DNA from: JASJBU01 sp963790775
GTDB taxonomy: Bacteria; Pseudomonadota; Gammaproteobacteria; Chromatiales; Chromatiaceae
Assembly (NCBI GenBank): GCA_963790775.1
Contig: CAWBPR010000005.1
Span: 558,001 to 622,000, forward strand
DNA: 64,000 nucleotides
Direction: 5' to 3'
Both the position numbers and the translations under genes were made by a program. The notes under the pieces were generated by a model. The model was not told the DNA's origin. It was given only the letters and a program-made list of their open reading frames with translations, and ran no database searches. Shown in pieces: positions 37,096 through 46,549 of the stretch (within the stretch, counting starts at the first letter, position 1; every line of letters starts with the position of its first letter).

Positions 37096-39783
37096 TTAAT
37101 GCAGCAGGAGTTCCACCTGCTTGATGCTGTTGTCCTCCGGGTGATTGCGGATCTGGAAGTTGAGGGACTTTATCAGTTCAAGCATCTTGAAGTTATTTCT
37201 AAATACTTCACCCTCCATCCTTTCCAAGCCGCGATCTCTGGCGATTTCCATCAATTTGTGCATCAGGTGATGGGCAATGCCTTTGCGTTGCCACTGATCC
37301 GAGACCACCAGAGCAAACTCACAGCTTTTCTTGTCCAGGTTGGTCACATAGCGGGCAACGCCGATCTCCTCCTCATCACTCTTTCCTATCTGTTTAACTG
37401 CGATCAGGGCCATCTCATTGTGGTAGTCGATTTGCGTAAATCGAACCAGCATCTCGGGGGTCAGTTGCTGCAGAGAACTCATGAAGCGAAAGTATTTCGC
37501 CTCACTGGAGAGTTCGCGAATAAATTTCTGCTCGATCTCCGCGTCTTCAGGACGGATCGGTCTGATCACGATATCGGTGCCGTCATGCAGCTGAATCTGG
37601 GTAACCAGATGAGCGGGATAGGGGTGAATGGCAAGATGATGGTACGGATCGGTCGAGGGCGCCGGATAATTCACGCGGATGCGCGCATCCACGGCGATTA
37701 CCTCCTTTTCATCCATGATCAACGGGTTGATATCCATCTCCTGAATCCAGGGCAGTTCACAGGCCATAGTGGAAACGCGCAGCAGGATGTCGATCAACAA
37801 CTCCATATCCACTGCCGGCATGTGGCGAAACTCACCCAGCAGCTTGGATACCTTGGTGCGGTTGATCAGGTCCTTGGCCAGTTGCCGGTTCAGGGGGGGC
37901 AAGGCGATGGCCGAATCCCCCATGATTTCCACATTCGTGCCGCCGCTGCCAAAACTGATCACCGGGCCGAAAACCGGGTCGCGTATGATGCCGATCATCA
38001 ACTCGCGGCCATTCGGACTGCGGAACATTTTTTCTACCGTTACCCCCGAAATCTTAGCATCGGGCTGTTTTTTCAAGACCTGTTCCAACAGGTCCCGGTA
38101 AGCGCCTCTCACTTCATGGGCGGTGTTGATATTGAGCCGCACGCCGCCTGCGTCGGATTTATGTGAGATGTCGTTGGAGAGCACTTTCATGGCGATAGGG
38201 AAACCGATGGATTCCGCCACGATCAAGGCTTCATTGGCGGAGTGGGCGACGCCATTCTGTACCGCGGGTATGCGAAACGCCCTCAATACTGCGATCGATT
38301 CAGGCTCGGTGAGGATTCTGCGTTGTTCGGTCAGGGCGCTTTCGATGATGAGACGCGCGCCTTCCTCGTCCGGCTGCTCCTGGCCACGCGTCAATTTTGC
38401 GGGTGTCTGCAGCAACAGGCGTTGATTTCTGTTGTAGGCCGCCATGAAGGAGAAGGCATCCACCGCATTTTCCAGGGTCCGGAAACTGGGTATGCGCGCG
38501 TTGTTGAACAGTTGCCGCGCCTGTTCAACCTGGTTGCCGCCCATCCAGCTTGTGAGAATGGGTTTCTTGCTTTTCTCCGCCGATTTGATCAGCGCCTCTG
38601 CTACCTCGGTGGGTTGTGTCATTGCCTGAGGGGTGAGGATGACGATTGCCCCGTCCACGCCAGGGTCCTGCAGGCAGATGTCGACGGCACTCTGGTAGCG
38701 CTCGGGTGGTGCGTCACCGATGATGTCCACCGGATTGGCGTGGGACCAGACATCCGGCAGCACCTTATTCAATGCGGCGATGGTTTCCGGGCTCAGGGTG
38801 CTCAGCTCGATATCCAGATCGGCTGCCCGGTCCGCGGCCATTACACCGGGGCCGCCGCCATTGGTGATGATCACCAGGCGTTCGGCAGCCCCGCGGTAGC
38901 GGGAGGCAAGGGCCTTGGCTGCGGAAAAAAGTTGACTGATGCTCATCACGCGCAACACACCGGATCGTGACAGGGCGGCGGAAAAGGTCTCATCGCTTCC
39001 CACCAGCGCCCCGGTGTGCGACATCGATGCCTCGGCCCCTGCGCTGTGGCGTCCCACCTTCAGAGCGATGACAGGTTTGATGCGCGCCGCCGCCCGCAGA
39101 CTGCTCATGAAGCGCCGGGAGTTCTTGATGCCCTCGATATAGAGCAGGATACTGCTGGTTAAAGGATCTGCAACCAGGTAGTCCAGATAGTCGCCAAAAT
39201 CGAGATCAGCGGCAATGCCGGTGGATACCACGGCGGAAAAACCGATATCGTTCATCTCCGCCCAGTCAAGAATCGCGGTGCAGATCGCCCCGGACTGGGA
39301 GACAAACGCCAGGTTGCCCGGTGTCGCATTGTTATGCCCGAAGGTAATATTCAACTGTTTGCTTGGACGGATGATTCCCAGGCAGTTGGGACCCATCAGA
39401 CGGATGCCATAACGTTTCGCCAGTTGAGTGATCTGTTCTTCCAGTCGAAGACCCGCCGCACCGGATTCACGAAAGCCTGCTGACATGATTAGCATCATTT
39501 TGATGCCGTGTTCCCCACAAGCCTCGACAATGCCGGGGATCGTCTTGGCGGGCGTGGCCACTACAGCCAGATCAACCGGTTCATCGATTTCACTGAGAGA
39601 CGCGTAGGCTGTTTCACCCTGCACCTGCTTGTGTTTAGGGTTGATCGCATAGATTTGACCTTGATAACCGGAAGAGAGCAGATTCCGAAGCACTACCTCC
39701 CCGACGGAGTTTTTTCTGTCGCTGGCGCCGAATAGGGCAACGCTGTTGGGTGAAAACAGGGAAGTTAGGTAGTGTGAATGCAT
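37096..39783 (-). CDS. PatZ-like protein lysine acetyltransferase (acyl-CoA synthetase-like plus GNAT)
   Basis: An 895-residue protein. The N-terminal CoA-binding domain (NSVALFGASDRKNSVGEVVL) is followed by a succinyl-CoA-ligase-like region (GIRLMGPNCLGIIRP, FVSQSGA), an ATP-grasp region (AMKVLSNDISHKSDAGGVRL) and a C-terminal GNAT domain (about 725-895) with the acetyl-CoA loop QRKGIAHH. Such enzymes acetylate lysines, typically shutting down acetyl-CoA synthetase. ATG 39783 gives the family N-terminus; a longer frame upstream lacks it. An HDAC-family deacetylase gene is divergent, a possible eraser for this writer. Confidence 0.9.
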   Translation of the reverse strand: MHSHYLTSLFSPNSVALFGASDRKNSVGEVVLRNLLSSGYQGQIYAINPKHKQVQGETAYASLSEIDEPVDLAVVATPAKTIPGIVEACGEHGIKMMLIMSAGFRESGAAGLRLEEQITQLAKRYGIRLMGPNCLGIIRPSKQLNITFGHNNATPGNLAFVSQSGAICTAILDWAEMNDIGFSAVVSTGIAADLDFGDYLDYLVADPLTSSILLYIEGIKNSRRFMSSLRAAARIKPVIALKVGRHSAGAEASMSHTGALVGSDETFSAALSRSGVLRVMSISQLFSAAKALASRYRGAAERLVIITNGGGPGVMAADRAADLDIELSTLSPETIAALNKVLPDVWSHANPVDIIGDAPPERYQSAVDICLQDPGVDGAIVILTPQAMTQPTEVAEALIKSAEKSKKPILTSWMGGNQVEQARQLFNNARIPSFRTLENAVDAFSFMAAYNRNQRLLLQTPAKLTRGQEQPDEEGARLIIESALTEQRRILTEPESIAVLRAFRIPAVQNGVAHSANEALIVAESIGFPIAMKVLSNDISHKSDAGGVRLNINTAHEVRGAYRDLLEQVLKKQPDAKISGVTVEKMFRSPNGRELMIGIIRDPVFGPVISFGSGGTNVEIMGDSAIALPPLNRQLAKDLINRTKVSKLLGEFRHMPAVDMELLIDILLRVSTMACELPWIQEMDINPLIMDEKEVIAVDARIRVNYPAPSTDPYHHLAIHPYPAHLVTQIQLHDGTDIVIRPIRPEDAEIEQKFIRELSSEAKYFRFMSSLQQLTPEMLVRFTQIDYHNEMALIAVKQIGKSDEEEIGVARYVTNLDKKSCEFALVVSDQWQRKGIAHHLMHKLMEIARDRGLERMEGEVFRNNFKMLELIKSLNFQIRNHPEDNSIKQVELLLH

Positions 39784-39966
39784 TAATGACAACCTGTAAT
39801 ATTGATGGGTTAGATAGTTTGCATGGCAATTGATAGAGTCCTGGCAGGTGGGCTGGCCCGGCATGACCGAGTCTGTACATACTGTGCTTTAATATGCCTC
39901 ATATTCCTAGTCTAGTCCTGGACTTTTACATTAGAATGACGAGGCTTTTTAAAAGGGAAATCAATT

Positions 39967-40893
39967 TTGCGTACAGCTTTTATCAGTCATCCGGATTGTC
40001 TTGCACATGACACTGGAGAGGGACACCCGGAAAGTGCCCGCCGCCTGTCTAGCATACAAGACAGACTCGTATCGGCCCACCTGTTCGATTTCTTGAGGCA
40101 CTACGATGCCCCCGAGGTGACCGAACAGCAGCTCCTGCGGGTGCATGCCGCTGAGTACCTGGCCCATGTGCATGCGTCAGCCCCCCGGCAGGGGTATGTC
40201 TATCTCGATCCGGATACCTTGATCAGCCCAGGAAGCCTGCAGGCTGCCAGGCGCGCCGCCGGTGCGGTTGTTTTGGCGGTTGATCTGCTGATGCGTGGTG
40301 AGCAGGTGAATGCCTTCTGCTGCGTACGTCCTCCGGGCCATCATGCGGAACGTTCCAGGGCGATGGGTCTTTGCGTCTATAACAATATTGCTGTCGGGGC
40401 GGCCCATGCCTTGCAGGTTCATGGTTTACAGAGAATCGCGATTCTCGATTTCGATGTGCACCAGGGCAACGGTACAGAACAGATTTTTCAGCATGACAGC
40501 CGGGTCATGTTCTGCTCCACGTTCCAGCATCCGTGCTACCCCAATACCCCTTTATTCCCAGTCAGTGAGCGTATGGTGTCCGTGCCGCTTCAGGCGACGG
40601 CAAAAAGCGCTGAATTCCGCGCTGCGGTGACTGAGCAGTGGTTGCCTGCTCTGGAGCGGTTCCAGCCGGAGATGATTTTCGTCTCTGCAGGTTTTGATGC
40701 GCATGAAGATGACGACATGTCGAGCGTCAGTCTGACGGATGCTGATTTCCGCTGGATAACGGAACAGATTGTTCAGGTGGCTGAGCGTTCAGCATCCAAC
40801 CGTATTGTTTCGGTGCTGGAGGGTGGTTACGAACTGTATAGTCTGGCAAGGTGTGTGGAAATGCACATCCGTATCCTGATGGGGCTGCATTGA
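39967..40893 (+). CDS. Histone deacetylase family protein
   Basis: A 308-residue zinc hydrolase of the arginase/deacetylase fold. Visible: VRPPGHHAERS (catalytic His pair), DFDVHQGNGTEQIF (Asp and His zinc ligands), SAGFDAHEDD (Asp ligand) and EGGYEL (active-site Tyr). These remove acyl groups from lysines, polyamines or acetoin-related substrates. Start is TTG 39967, about 183 bases from the divergent acetyltransferase; sbcB follows 27 bases later. Substrate is not shown by sequence. Confidence 0.9.
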   Translation: MRTAFISHPDCLAHDTGEGHPESARRLSSIQDRLVSAHLFDFLRHYDAPEVTEQQLLRVHAAEYLAHVHASAPRQGYVYLDPDTLISPGSLQAARRAAGAVVLAVDLLMRGEQVNAFCCVRPPGHHAERSRAMGLCVYNNIAVGAAHALQVHGLQRIAILDFDVHQGNGTEQIFQHDSRVMFCSTFQHPCYPNTPLFPVSERMVSVPLQATAKSAEFRAAVTEQWLPALERFQPEMIFVSAGFDAHEDDDMSSVSLTDADFRWITEQIVQVAERSASNRIVSVLEGGYELYSLARCVEMHIRILMGLH

Positions 40894-40920
40894 CCCTCAA
40901 TTCACTCTGAGCCTGTTGCG

Positions 40921-42351
40921 ATGACCATGACTTTTTACTGGCACGACTATGAGACCTGGGGCGCTGATCCGCGGCGTGATAGGCCTGTCCAGTTTGCGGG
41001 CCTGAGAACTGATGAGGCGTTCAATCCTGTCGGTGAGCCGCTGGTGATCTACTGCAAGCCGGCCAATGATGTGCTGCCTCAGCCGATGGCCTGCATGGTG
41101 ACGGGAATCACCCCGCAAAAGGCGCTGGCCGAAGGGGTGATCGAGGCTGAGTTCATTAAACGCATCCATCAGGAGCTCGCCACTCCCGGCACCTGCACCC
41201 TGGGGTATAACAGTGTCCGCTTCGATGATGAAGTGACTCGCAATACGCTCTATCGGAATTTTTACGATCCCTATGCCCGGGAGTGGCAGAACGGCAATTC
41301 CCGCTGGGACATTATCGACATGGTGCGCCTCACGCATGCGTTACGCCCCGAGGGGCTGGAGTGGCCCAGACATGCGGATGGCAAACCCAGTTTTCGCCTG
41401 GAGGATCTGACGGTTGCCAATGGCATAGTCCATGCGTCCGCGCATGATGCCCTCTCTGATGTACATGCGACGATCGCGGTGGCAAGGTTGATCAAACAGG
41501 CTCAGCCGAGGCTGTATGACTATGTATTCAAGCACCGCCAGAAAAAACTGCTCGCACAACTGCTGAATCTGCAGCAGCGTGATGCCGTACTGCATGTCTC
41601 GTCGATGTATCCTGCGGATTTGGGTTGTATCGCCATGGTGGCGCCGTTGGCCAAGCATCCAACCAATCCGAATGGGGTCATCGTGTATGATCTGCGGCAT
41701 GATCCAGAGCCATTGCTGAGCCTGGATGATGCGGAGTTGCACAAACGACTCTTTACTCCGACTGCCGATCTTCCCGAGGGTGTGGAGCGATTGCCACTGA
41801 AGACCGTGCATCTGAACAAATGTCCGGTAGTGGTGCCGAAGAGCACCTTGACCGCAGAAGCCGCGGAGCGCTGGTCTATCGATGTCGATCTGGGGATGAA
41901 ATATCGGGAGCGCTTGGTGGCGGCTGAAGGATTGGCGCAAAAGATTGAGCGTGTTCACCGCATGACTGAGTATGCAGCGATCTCTGATCCGGACCAGGCG
42001 CTCTACGCGGGCGGTTTTTTCAGTCAGGATGACCGCCGGCGAATGGACCAGATACTTGCCAGCAGCCCCCGGGAACTGGGAAATTTTCCTTTGGTATTCG
42101 ACGATCAGCGATTGCCGGAGATGCTGTTTCGATATCGCGCCAGGAACTGGCCTGAGACGCTATCCCCTGAGGAGAATGAGCGGTGGGCTGAGTATCGCCA
42201 TGCCAGATTGTTTGAATCTGACGCTGGCGGCAGCCTGCAAATCGATGAATATCTGGAGATACTCGACCAGCTCGAGACGGATGAAGGCATCCCGGAAGAG
42301 AGACGCAGCCTGATCCCAGACTTGCTCGCCTGGGCTGAACAGATCGGTTGA
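40921..42351 (+). CDS. sbcB: Exodeoxyribonuclease I
   Basis: A 476-residue 3'-5' single-strand DNA exonuclease. DEDD acidic residues are visible in FYWHDYETWG, NSVRFDDEVTRNTLYRNF and HDALSDVHATIAVARL (with catalytic His). The middle and C-terminal regions (SH3-like and helical; RFMGKNP-type LSPEENERWAEYRHARLF) are complete. It trims ssDNA in repair and recombination. Probably co-transcribed with the deacetylase upstream; its stop is one base from the stop of a convergent gene. Confidence 0.96.
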   Translation: MTMTFYWHDYETWGADPRRDRPVQFAGLRTDEAFNPVGEPLVIYCKPANDVLPQPMACMVTGITPQKALAEGVIEAEFIKRIHQELATPGTCTLGYNSVRFDDEVTRNTLYRNFYDPYAREWQNGNSRWDIIDMVRLTHALRPEGLEWPRHADGKPSFRLEDLTVANGIVHASAHDALSDVHATIAVARLIKQAQPRLYDYVFKHRQKKLLAQLLNLQQRDAVLHVSSMYPADLGCIAMVAPLAKHPTNPNGVIVYDLRHDPEPLLSLDDAELHKRLFTPTADLPEGVERLPLKTVHLNKCPVVVPKSTLTAEAAERWSIDVDLGMKYRERLVAAEGLAQKIERVHRMTEYAAISDPDQALYAGGFFSQDDRRRMDQILASSPRELGNFPLVFDDQRLPEMLFRYRARNWPETLSPEENERWAEYRHARLFESDAGGSLQIDEYLEILDQLETDEGIPEERRSLIPDLLAWAEQIG

Positions 42352-42352
42352 T

Positions 42353-42640
42353 CTACGCTTCGTCAATCCAGCCTTCCAGCGCTTCGATAATGGCCTTCGC
42401 CTGGTCTTTGCTGGAGATATTGAACTTGGATTTAGAGAGGTATTCGCCACTGCGTTTCTGATAGCGGCGGATGGTGTATTTATCCGGCCCATACTCTTCC
42501 TTACCCCGGTTCCAGTCCTGATAACGGAAGATGATGGTAGTCCAGGCGCCTTTGGAGAGGATTTTCTTATCCAGTTCTTTGACGATGTCGATGCCATCCT
42601 CTGAATAGTTAACAGTTAGTTCATCTGGTGTGGAAGCCAT
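42353..42640 (-). CDS. Conserved-looking small protein, function unknown
   Basis: A 95-residue protein, soluble, rich in charged and aromatic residues: ELDKKILSKGAWTTIIFRYQ, KYTIRRYQKRSGEYLSKSKF, then a helix ending EALEGWIDEA. The strand-rich centre with a basic Y-x-I-R-R-Y-x-K resembles small nucleic-acid-binding folds such as PC4, but I cannot claim homology. It is convergent with sbcB with virtually no gap, and no operon partner lies behind it. Confidence 0.7.
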   Translation of the reverse strand: MASTPDELTVNYSEDGIDIVKELDKKILSKGAWTTIIFRYQDWNRGKEEYGPDKYTIRRYQKRSGEYLSKSKFNISSKDQAKAIIEALEGWIDEA

Positions 42641-42821
42641 AATTGATCACTTTTCCCGATTTGTTGTTGAATATCTAAAAATAAATAATATTAATCTTCC
42701 ATGCACTCATTGCCTATCAGAAATTGCATCTGTTGTGGATTGATGTCCATGCACCCGTGAGCCGGGCCAGTTTCTGATGGACGGGATTCTGTGCAATGAG
42801 TTTTGAAGCGCCAAAACCCCG

Positions 42822-43475
42822 TCAGGGACTGCGGGTGACAGCGCCATATTTCAACAACATCTGCTTGATGTCATCTTCACCGAGTTCGATCGCCAGTTCC
42901 AATGGCGTTCTGCCTGACTGGTCGATGCTGTCGATGTTTGCACCTTTCTGAATCAGGTATTTGGCTACCACCCTGCGGCCTTTCAGGATGGCCAGATGCA
43001 GCGGTGTATTACCCTGTGCATCAGGGCTGTCCAGCGAAGCCCCCTGTTTCACGAGGAAGTCTACCACGTCGCGGTCAGCCCGACCCAAAAGCACGGCTTC
43101 CTGAAGCAGCGCGTCGGGGTCGAGGCTTGCCTGTCGTTTGAGTAAATAATCCGCCACCAGCGGGTTACGCGCAAACAGAGCGCTGGCCAGGGGCGTATGC
43201 CCTTGTTTGTTCAGTACCTCTGTGTCGGCGCCTTGATCCAACAGCATCTTTACAATTACCAGGCCACCTTTCTGGGCTGCAACGTGCAGTGCGGTTTGAC
43301 CGTCCGGGCCCGGTTGATTGACATCGGCGGCGGCCCAGTAGAGATTGCGCTGAATTTGATCGAGATCTTCGATGTGCACGGCGCGATAGAGATTAATGGT
43401 GGGAGGTTCTGGTTTGCTGCAGGCAGTCAACAGCACCAGAGGTATGAATAGCGACAGGAGAAATTTTATCTGCAT
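42822..43475 (-). CDS. Ankyrin-repeat lipoprotein
   Basis: About 217 residues. An N-terminal signal with lipobox (LLTAC) predicts acylation at about Cys19. Then come four to five ankyrin repeats, e.g. GQTALHVAAQKGGLVIVKML, GHTPLASALFARNPLVADYL, GNTPLHLAILKGRRVVAKYL and GRTPLELAIELGEDDIKQML. Ankyrin repeats bind proteins; the partner is unknown. An alternative start seven codons upstream is possible. Stands alone between two gene pairs. Confidence 0.85.
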   Translation of the reverse strand: MQIKFLLSLFIPLVLLTACSKPEPPTINLYRAVHIEDLDQIQRNLYWAAADVNQPGPDGQTALHVAAQKGGLVIVKMLLDQGADTEVLNKQGHTPLASALFARNPLVADYLLKRQASLDPDALLQEAVLLGRADRDVVDFLVKQGASLDSPDAQGNTPLHLAILKGRRVVAKYLIQKGANIDSIDQSGRTPLELAIELGEDDIKQMLLKYGAVTRSP

Positions 43476-43620
43476 GGGGTGATAGTAAATCGACATCTGA
43501 CCGAGACTGCAAGTCTGGCTTTAGTCCAGCAACCATTATATTTGCTAAATCCATGTAACCGCAAGAAAATCTCCAGCTGATGATAGGCAGGATCAGGTTG
43601 TCATGGTAGGGTAACAAGTT

Positions 43621-44010
43621 ATGATTACAAAGCTGCTACTTACCCTGAGTGTGATTGGCATCGCCTGGCTGGTAATACGCAACAGATCTCGACGTGGCGG
43701 CATCTCGGTCGCTGCGCAAACCACCCGCCTTGCCGCGCCATCAAACCAACAGACTGGCCAAACCCCGCGCCTGGCTGCGTATGGATTGATCATTTTCATG
43801 ATTCTGGCCAGTGGGGTCTTTCTCTATCTGCAATGGCGTGATGAGTATCGTATCGTGACTGTGGAGGTAATCAATACACAGACAGGCCATTCAGTGACTT
43901 ATCAGGCGCGCCGTGGCGATGTGGATGAGCGGCGCTTTCAAACCCTGGATGGAAGGATGGTAAGCGTGGCGGATATAGAGCGTATTGAGATGGGTGGGGC
44001 GGTACGCTAG
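43621..44010 (+). CDS. Small two-helix membrane protein, function unknown
   Basis: A 129-residue protein: an N-terminal membrane helix (KLLLTLSVIGIAWLVI), a basic linker (RNRSRRGG), a second helix (GLIIFMILASGVFLYLQW), then a C-terminal domain of about 60 residues (VTVEVINTQTGHSVTYQARR, GRMVSVADIERIEM) that looks beta-rich. By the positive-inside rule the linker is cytoplasmic, so the C-terminal domain would lie in the periplasm-facing side only if one helix is cleaved. Not recognised. Confidence 0.65.
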   Translation: MITKLLLTLSVIGIAWLVIRNRSRRGGISVAAQTTRLAAPSNQQTGQTPRLAAYGLIIFMILASGVFLYLQWRDEYRIVTVEVINTQTGHSVTYQARRGDVDERRFQTLDGRMVSVADIERIEMGGAVR

Positions 44011-44148
44011 ATCTGATGCGCTATTCTATAGGGTATTTGGTTGATTGAACCTGGACTCTGCAGCTGACCGCTCCATTCCAGATTGAATAAACCCTAGTCT
44101 AAGAAAGCCCTGCCTATTGGTGGGAACTCATGGGAAGAGCCGGGAAAC

Positions 44149-45741
44149 ATGGGATTTTCACGCAGTCTGATACGCTTGAGTTATTTACTGGAGGATTCGC
44201 CTCACTACAGGCGGGTCAAAACCTTTTGCTTCGATTTGCTGGAGAACCCAAGGGCGCGGATCAGGCCCTATTTTGACGTCTTCATGATCCTGCTGGTGGT
44301 GAGCACTGTCTGGCTGTTGATCTATGAGGTGCGCAACGACCTGGGCATGTTTGACGACATCTTCGAAAGCTTTGCGGTATCCATCTTCATCCTCGAATAT
44401 CTTTTAAGATTCTGGATCTATAACGACAGTCACCAGATTATTCTTGCGCACTATGAGCGGGCTGAGTTCATTAACGAGCGTTTCCGTGTCTGGCCGGCGC
44501 TGCGTGAGGTCGTGTTGAAGAAGGTCGAGTATCTGACCTCTCCGCTGGCCATCATTGATCTGCTGGCAATCATTCCCAGCTATCGTCCGTTACGTTTCCT
44601 GCGTATTTTTCTGCTGTTCCGTCTGTTCAAGTTGTTCAGGTACACCCGCAGCATCAGTGAGTTCGTGAAGGTGCTGTCAGAGAAGCGTATCGAACTGTTG
44701 ACGCTGCTGATTTTCATGGCCTTTATCACCTTCACCGCCGCCAGTGCGCTGTTTTTCTTCGAGGCGCATGAGGAAAACGAGAAAATCACTACCTTTTTCG
44801 ATAGCTTCTATTGGGCGTTGGTGACCATGTCCACAGTGGGCTATGGGGACATTACTCCCCAGACAAATGAGGGAAGAATCGTTTCCCTGGTGCTGATCGT
44901 GGCGGGGCTGGGGGTTATTTCCTTCTTTACCTCGATCATCGTATCTGCCTTCAGCGAAAAAATGCACGAGATTCGAACCAATCGGGTCTTTTCAGAAGTC
45001 GAACGTAAACATATCGAAGTCGTGATCTGCGGATTCGGGCGGGTGGGGCAGGTTGTGGCTGACCGATTGGCGAAGGATAAGACCCCATTCGTGGTGATCG
45101 AACCTGTCGAAGAGATATTTCGCTTGGCGCAACAGAAGGGTTTCCTTGCCGTGCAGGCAAATGCTGAGGATAGCGAGCTTCTGGCCAGCCTGGGGGTAAA
45201 CGGGCGCGCCAGCAGACTGCTTTGTCTGACGGGTGATGACGTGATCAATGTTTATATTACGCTGTCAGCAAGACAGATGAACCCAGACATAGAGATCATC
45301 GCGCGCGCCAGTCACCAGGAAAACGTGATAAAGATGCAGCTCGCCGGAGCCAACTATGCGGTAGCGCCCTATGAAGTGGTGGGGTTGATCGCTGCGGAGT
45401 ATGTCGGTCAGCCGGTGGCCTTTGAAGCGATCTACGGTCTGATCACCGGTGAGCAGGATGTGGGTATTGATGCGGTGCGTATCCACAAATCATCCGTTCT
45501 GGATGGACACCGCATCGGCGATGTGAATTTCCGTGAGCGAAAACTGATACCTTTTGGAGTTGTCAGGGAAGGCGATTCTGAACACGAAATCAGCGCATTT
45601 CGATTTGATTTGCATGGACGCAATTTCTATTTCAATCCGGAAGATGATTTTGTTTTGCAGGAGGGGGATTTTCTGGTCATGTTTGGGCATGATTTCAGTG
45701 TTGTTCATCTCCGGGACTGTCTGGAACGGGGTGTGTTCTAA
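44149..45741 (+). CDS. Voltage-sensor type K+ channel with RCK (TrkA-N/TrkA-C) domains
   Basis: A 530-residue protein: six membrane helices (about 40-265), with S4-like Arg-rich RPLRFLRIFLLFRLFKLFRY and a pore with selectivity filter TMSTVGYGDITP (about 225-236). Then a Rossmann RCK-N domain (VVICGFGRVGQVVADRL, about 283-300, with acidic IEP after strand 2) and an RCK-C domain ending near 530. It should gate K+ flux in response to nucleotide, Ca2+ or redox. It ends by overlapping the next RCK gene by one base (TAATG), so the two are coupled. Confidence 0.92.
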   Translation: MGFSRSLIRLSYLLEDSPHYRRVKTFCFDLLENPRARIRPYFDVFMILLVVSTVWLLIYEVRNDLGMFDDIFESFAVSIFILEYLLRFWIYNDSHQIILAHYERAEFINERFRVWPALREVVLKKVEYLTSPLAIIDLLAIIPSYRPLRFLRIFLLFRLFKLFRYTRSISEFVKVLSEKRIELLTLLIFMAFITFTAASALFFFEAHEENEKITTFFDSFYWALVTMSTVGYGDITPQTNEGRIVSLVLIVAGLGVISFFTSIIVSAFSEKMHEIRTNRVFSEVERKHIEVVICGFGRVGQVVADRLAKDKTPFVVIEPVEEIFRLAQQKGFLAVQANAEDSELLASLGVNGRASRLLCLTGDDVINVYITLSARQMNPDIEIIARASHQENVIKMQLAGANYAVAPYEVVGLIAAEYVGQPVAFEAIYGLITGEQDVGIDAVRIHKSSVLDGHRIGDVNFRERKLIPFGVVREGDSEHEISAFRFDLHGRNFYFNPEDDFVLQEGDFLVMFGHDFSVVHLRDCLERGVF

Positions 45742-46457
45742 TGAGTCAATGTGACATCCTGGTTTTTGGTTGCTCCGCCCTGGGCCAGGCTGTTGCGGAG
45801 CAGTTGACATCGCGTAACTATCGCACTTACCTCTTCAGCGACGAACTTGATGAAGTCAGTGACCTGCTGGCCAAAGGTTTCGATGCGGCTTATGTAAACT
45901 ACATGGATGATGAGAAATTACGCTCAGTGGGGATCGGTAAATGGGTGAAGACGATCTTCTGCCTGTTCAGTGAGGAATCAAAAAATGTATTTCTGACACT
46001 CTCAGCGCGAGCTCTGGATTCCAAACTCAAGATTGTGTGTGTTTCGGAGTCCTCCGCCTCAGGCCAGAAATTGATCGCTGCCGGGGCCAGCAAGGTCATC
46101 GATCCTTATGAGATAAGCGGACGAAAAGTACATGAACTGATAACCCGCCCGATGATTGTCGATATGCTTGAACAGACTGTATTTGGTAGATATATCGACA
46201 TTGCGCAGATCAGGATTCCTGAGGGTTCATGCCTTTCCGGGCAGAGCCTCTTCAGTCAGGAGCTGAAAAATTATAATGTAATCCTGTTGGGTGTGGTCGA
46301 TCTTGAATTAAGTGAGGAACTGATCTTCAGCACAAGCGGCATCAAACACAATCTCGATGCGGGGGATATGCTGGTTGTGATGGGGCCTGAGGCGGAAATA
46401 GCCCGCCTGAAAGAGGATATACAGCAGGATCGAAAAGATGTGCTATTGAAGCGGTAA
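45741..46457 (+). CDS. Stand-alone RCK (TrkA-N/TrkA-C) domain protein
   Basis: A 238-residue soluble protein with RCK-N (about 1-120; ILVFGCSALGQAVAEQLTSR) and RCK-C (about 150-235; DAGDMLVVMGPEAEI). The dinucleotide loop is GCSALG rather than GxGxxG, so nucleotide binding may be lost or changed. It begins at the last base of the channel stop, implying coupled translation and likely hetero-assembly with the channel's own RCK ring. Not a full TrkA (which has two tandem halves). Confidence 0.85.
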   Translation: MSQCDILVFGCSALGQAVAEQLTSRNYRTYLFSDELDEVSDLLAKGFDAAYVNYMDDEKLRSVGIGKWVKTIFCLFSEESKNVFLTLSARALDSKLKIVCVSESSASGQKLIAAGASKVIDPYEISGRKVHELITRPMIVDMLEQTVFGRYIDIAQIRIPEGSCLSGQSLFSQELKNYNVILLGVVDLELSEELIFSTSGIKHNLDAGDMLVVMGPEAEIARLKEDIQQDRKDVLLKR

Positions 46458-46489
46458 CGGGTATCTCAGTCTGGTCCGAGACAGCCTCA

Positions 46490-46520
46490 AGCAAAAAAAG
46501 AGGCATCATTAAGATGCCCC
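46490..46520 (-). terminator. Intrinsic terminator for the minus-strand gene at 46550
   Basis: On the minus strand GGCATC-TTAAT-GATGCC is followed by TCTTTTTTT. It lies 30 bases past the stop of the unknown 115-residue gene and between the convergent RCK gene and it. Confidence 0.7.
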
Positions 46521-46549
46521 AAAATCTTTTCCAAGGAGAATGAAATCGT

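Noticed and set aside
37063..38166. 367-codon plus-strand frame opposite the patZ-like gene
   Set aside because: Shadow frame beginning within the rplS terminator; no protein features.
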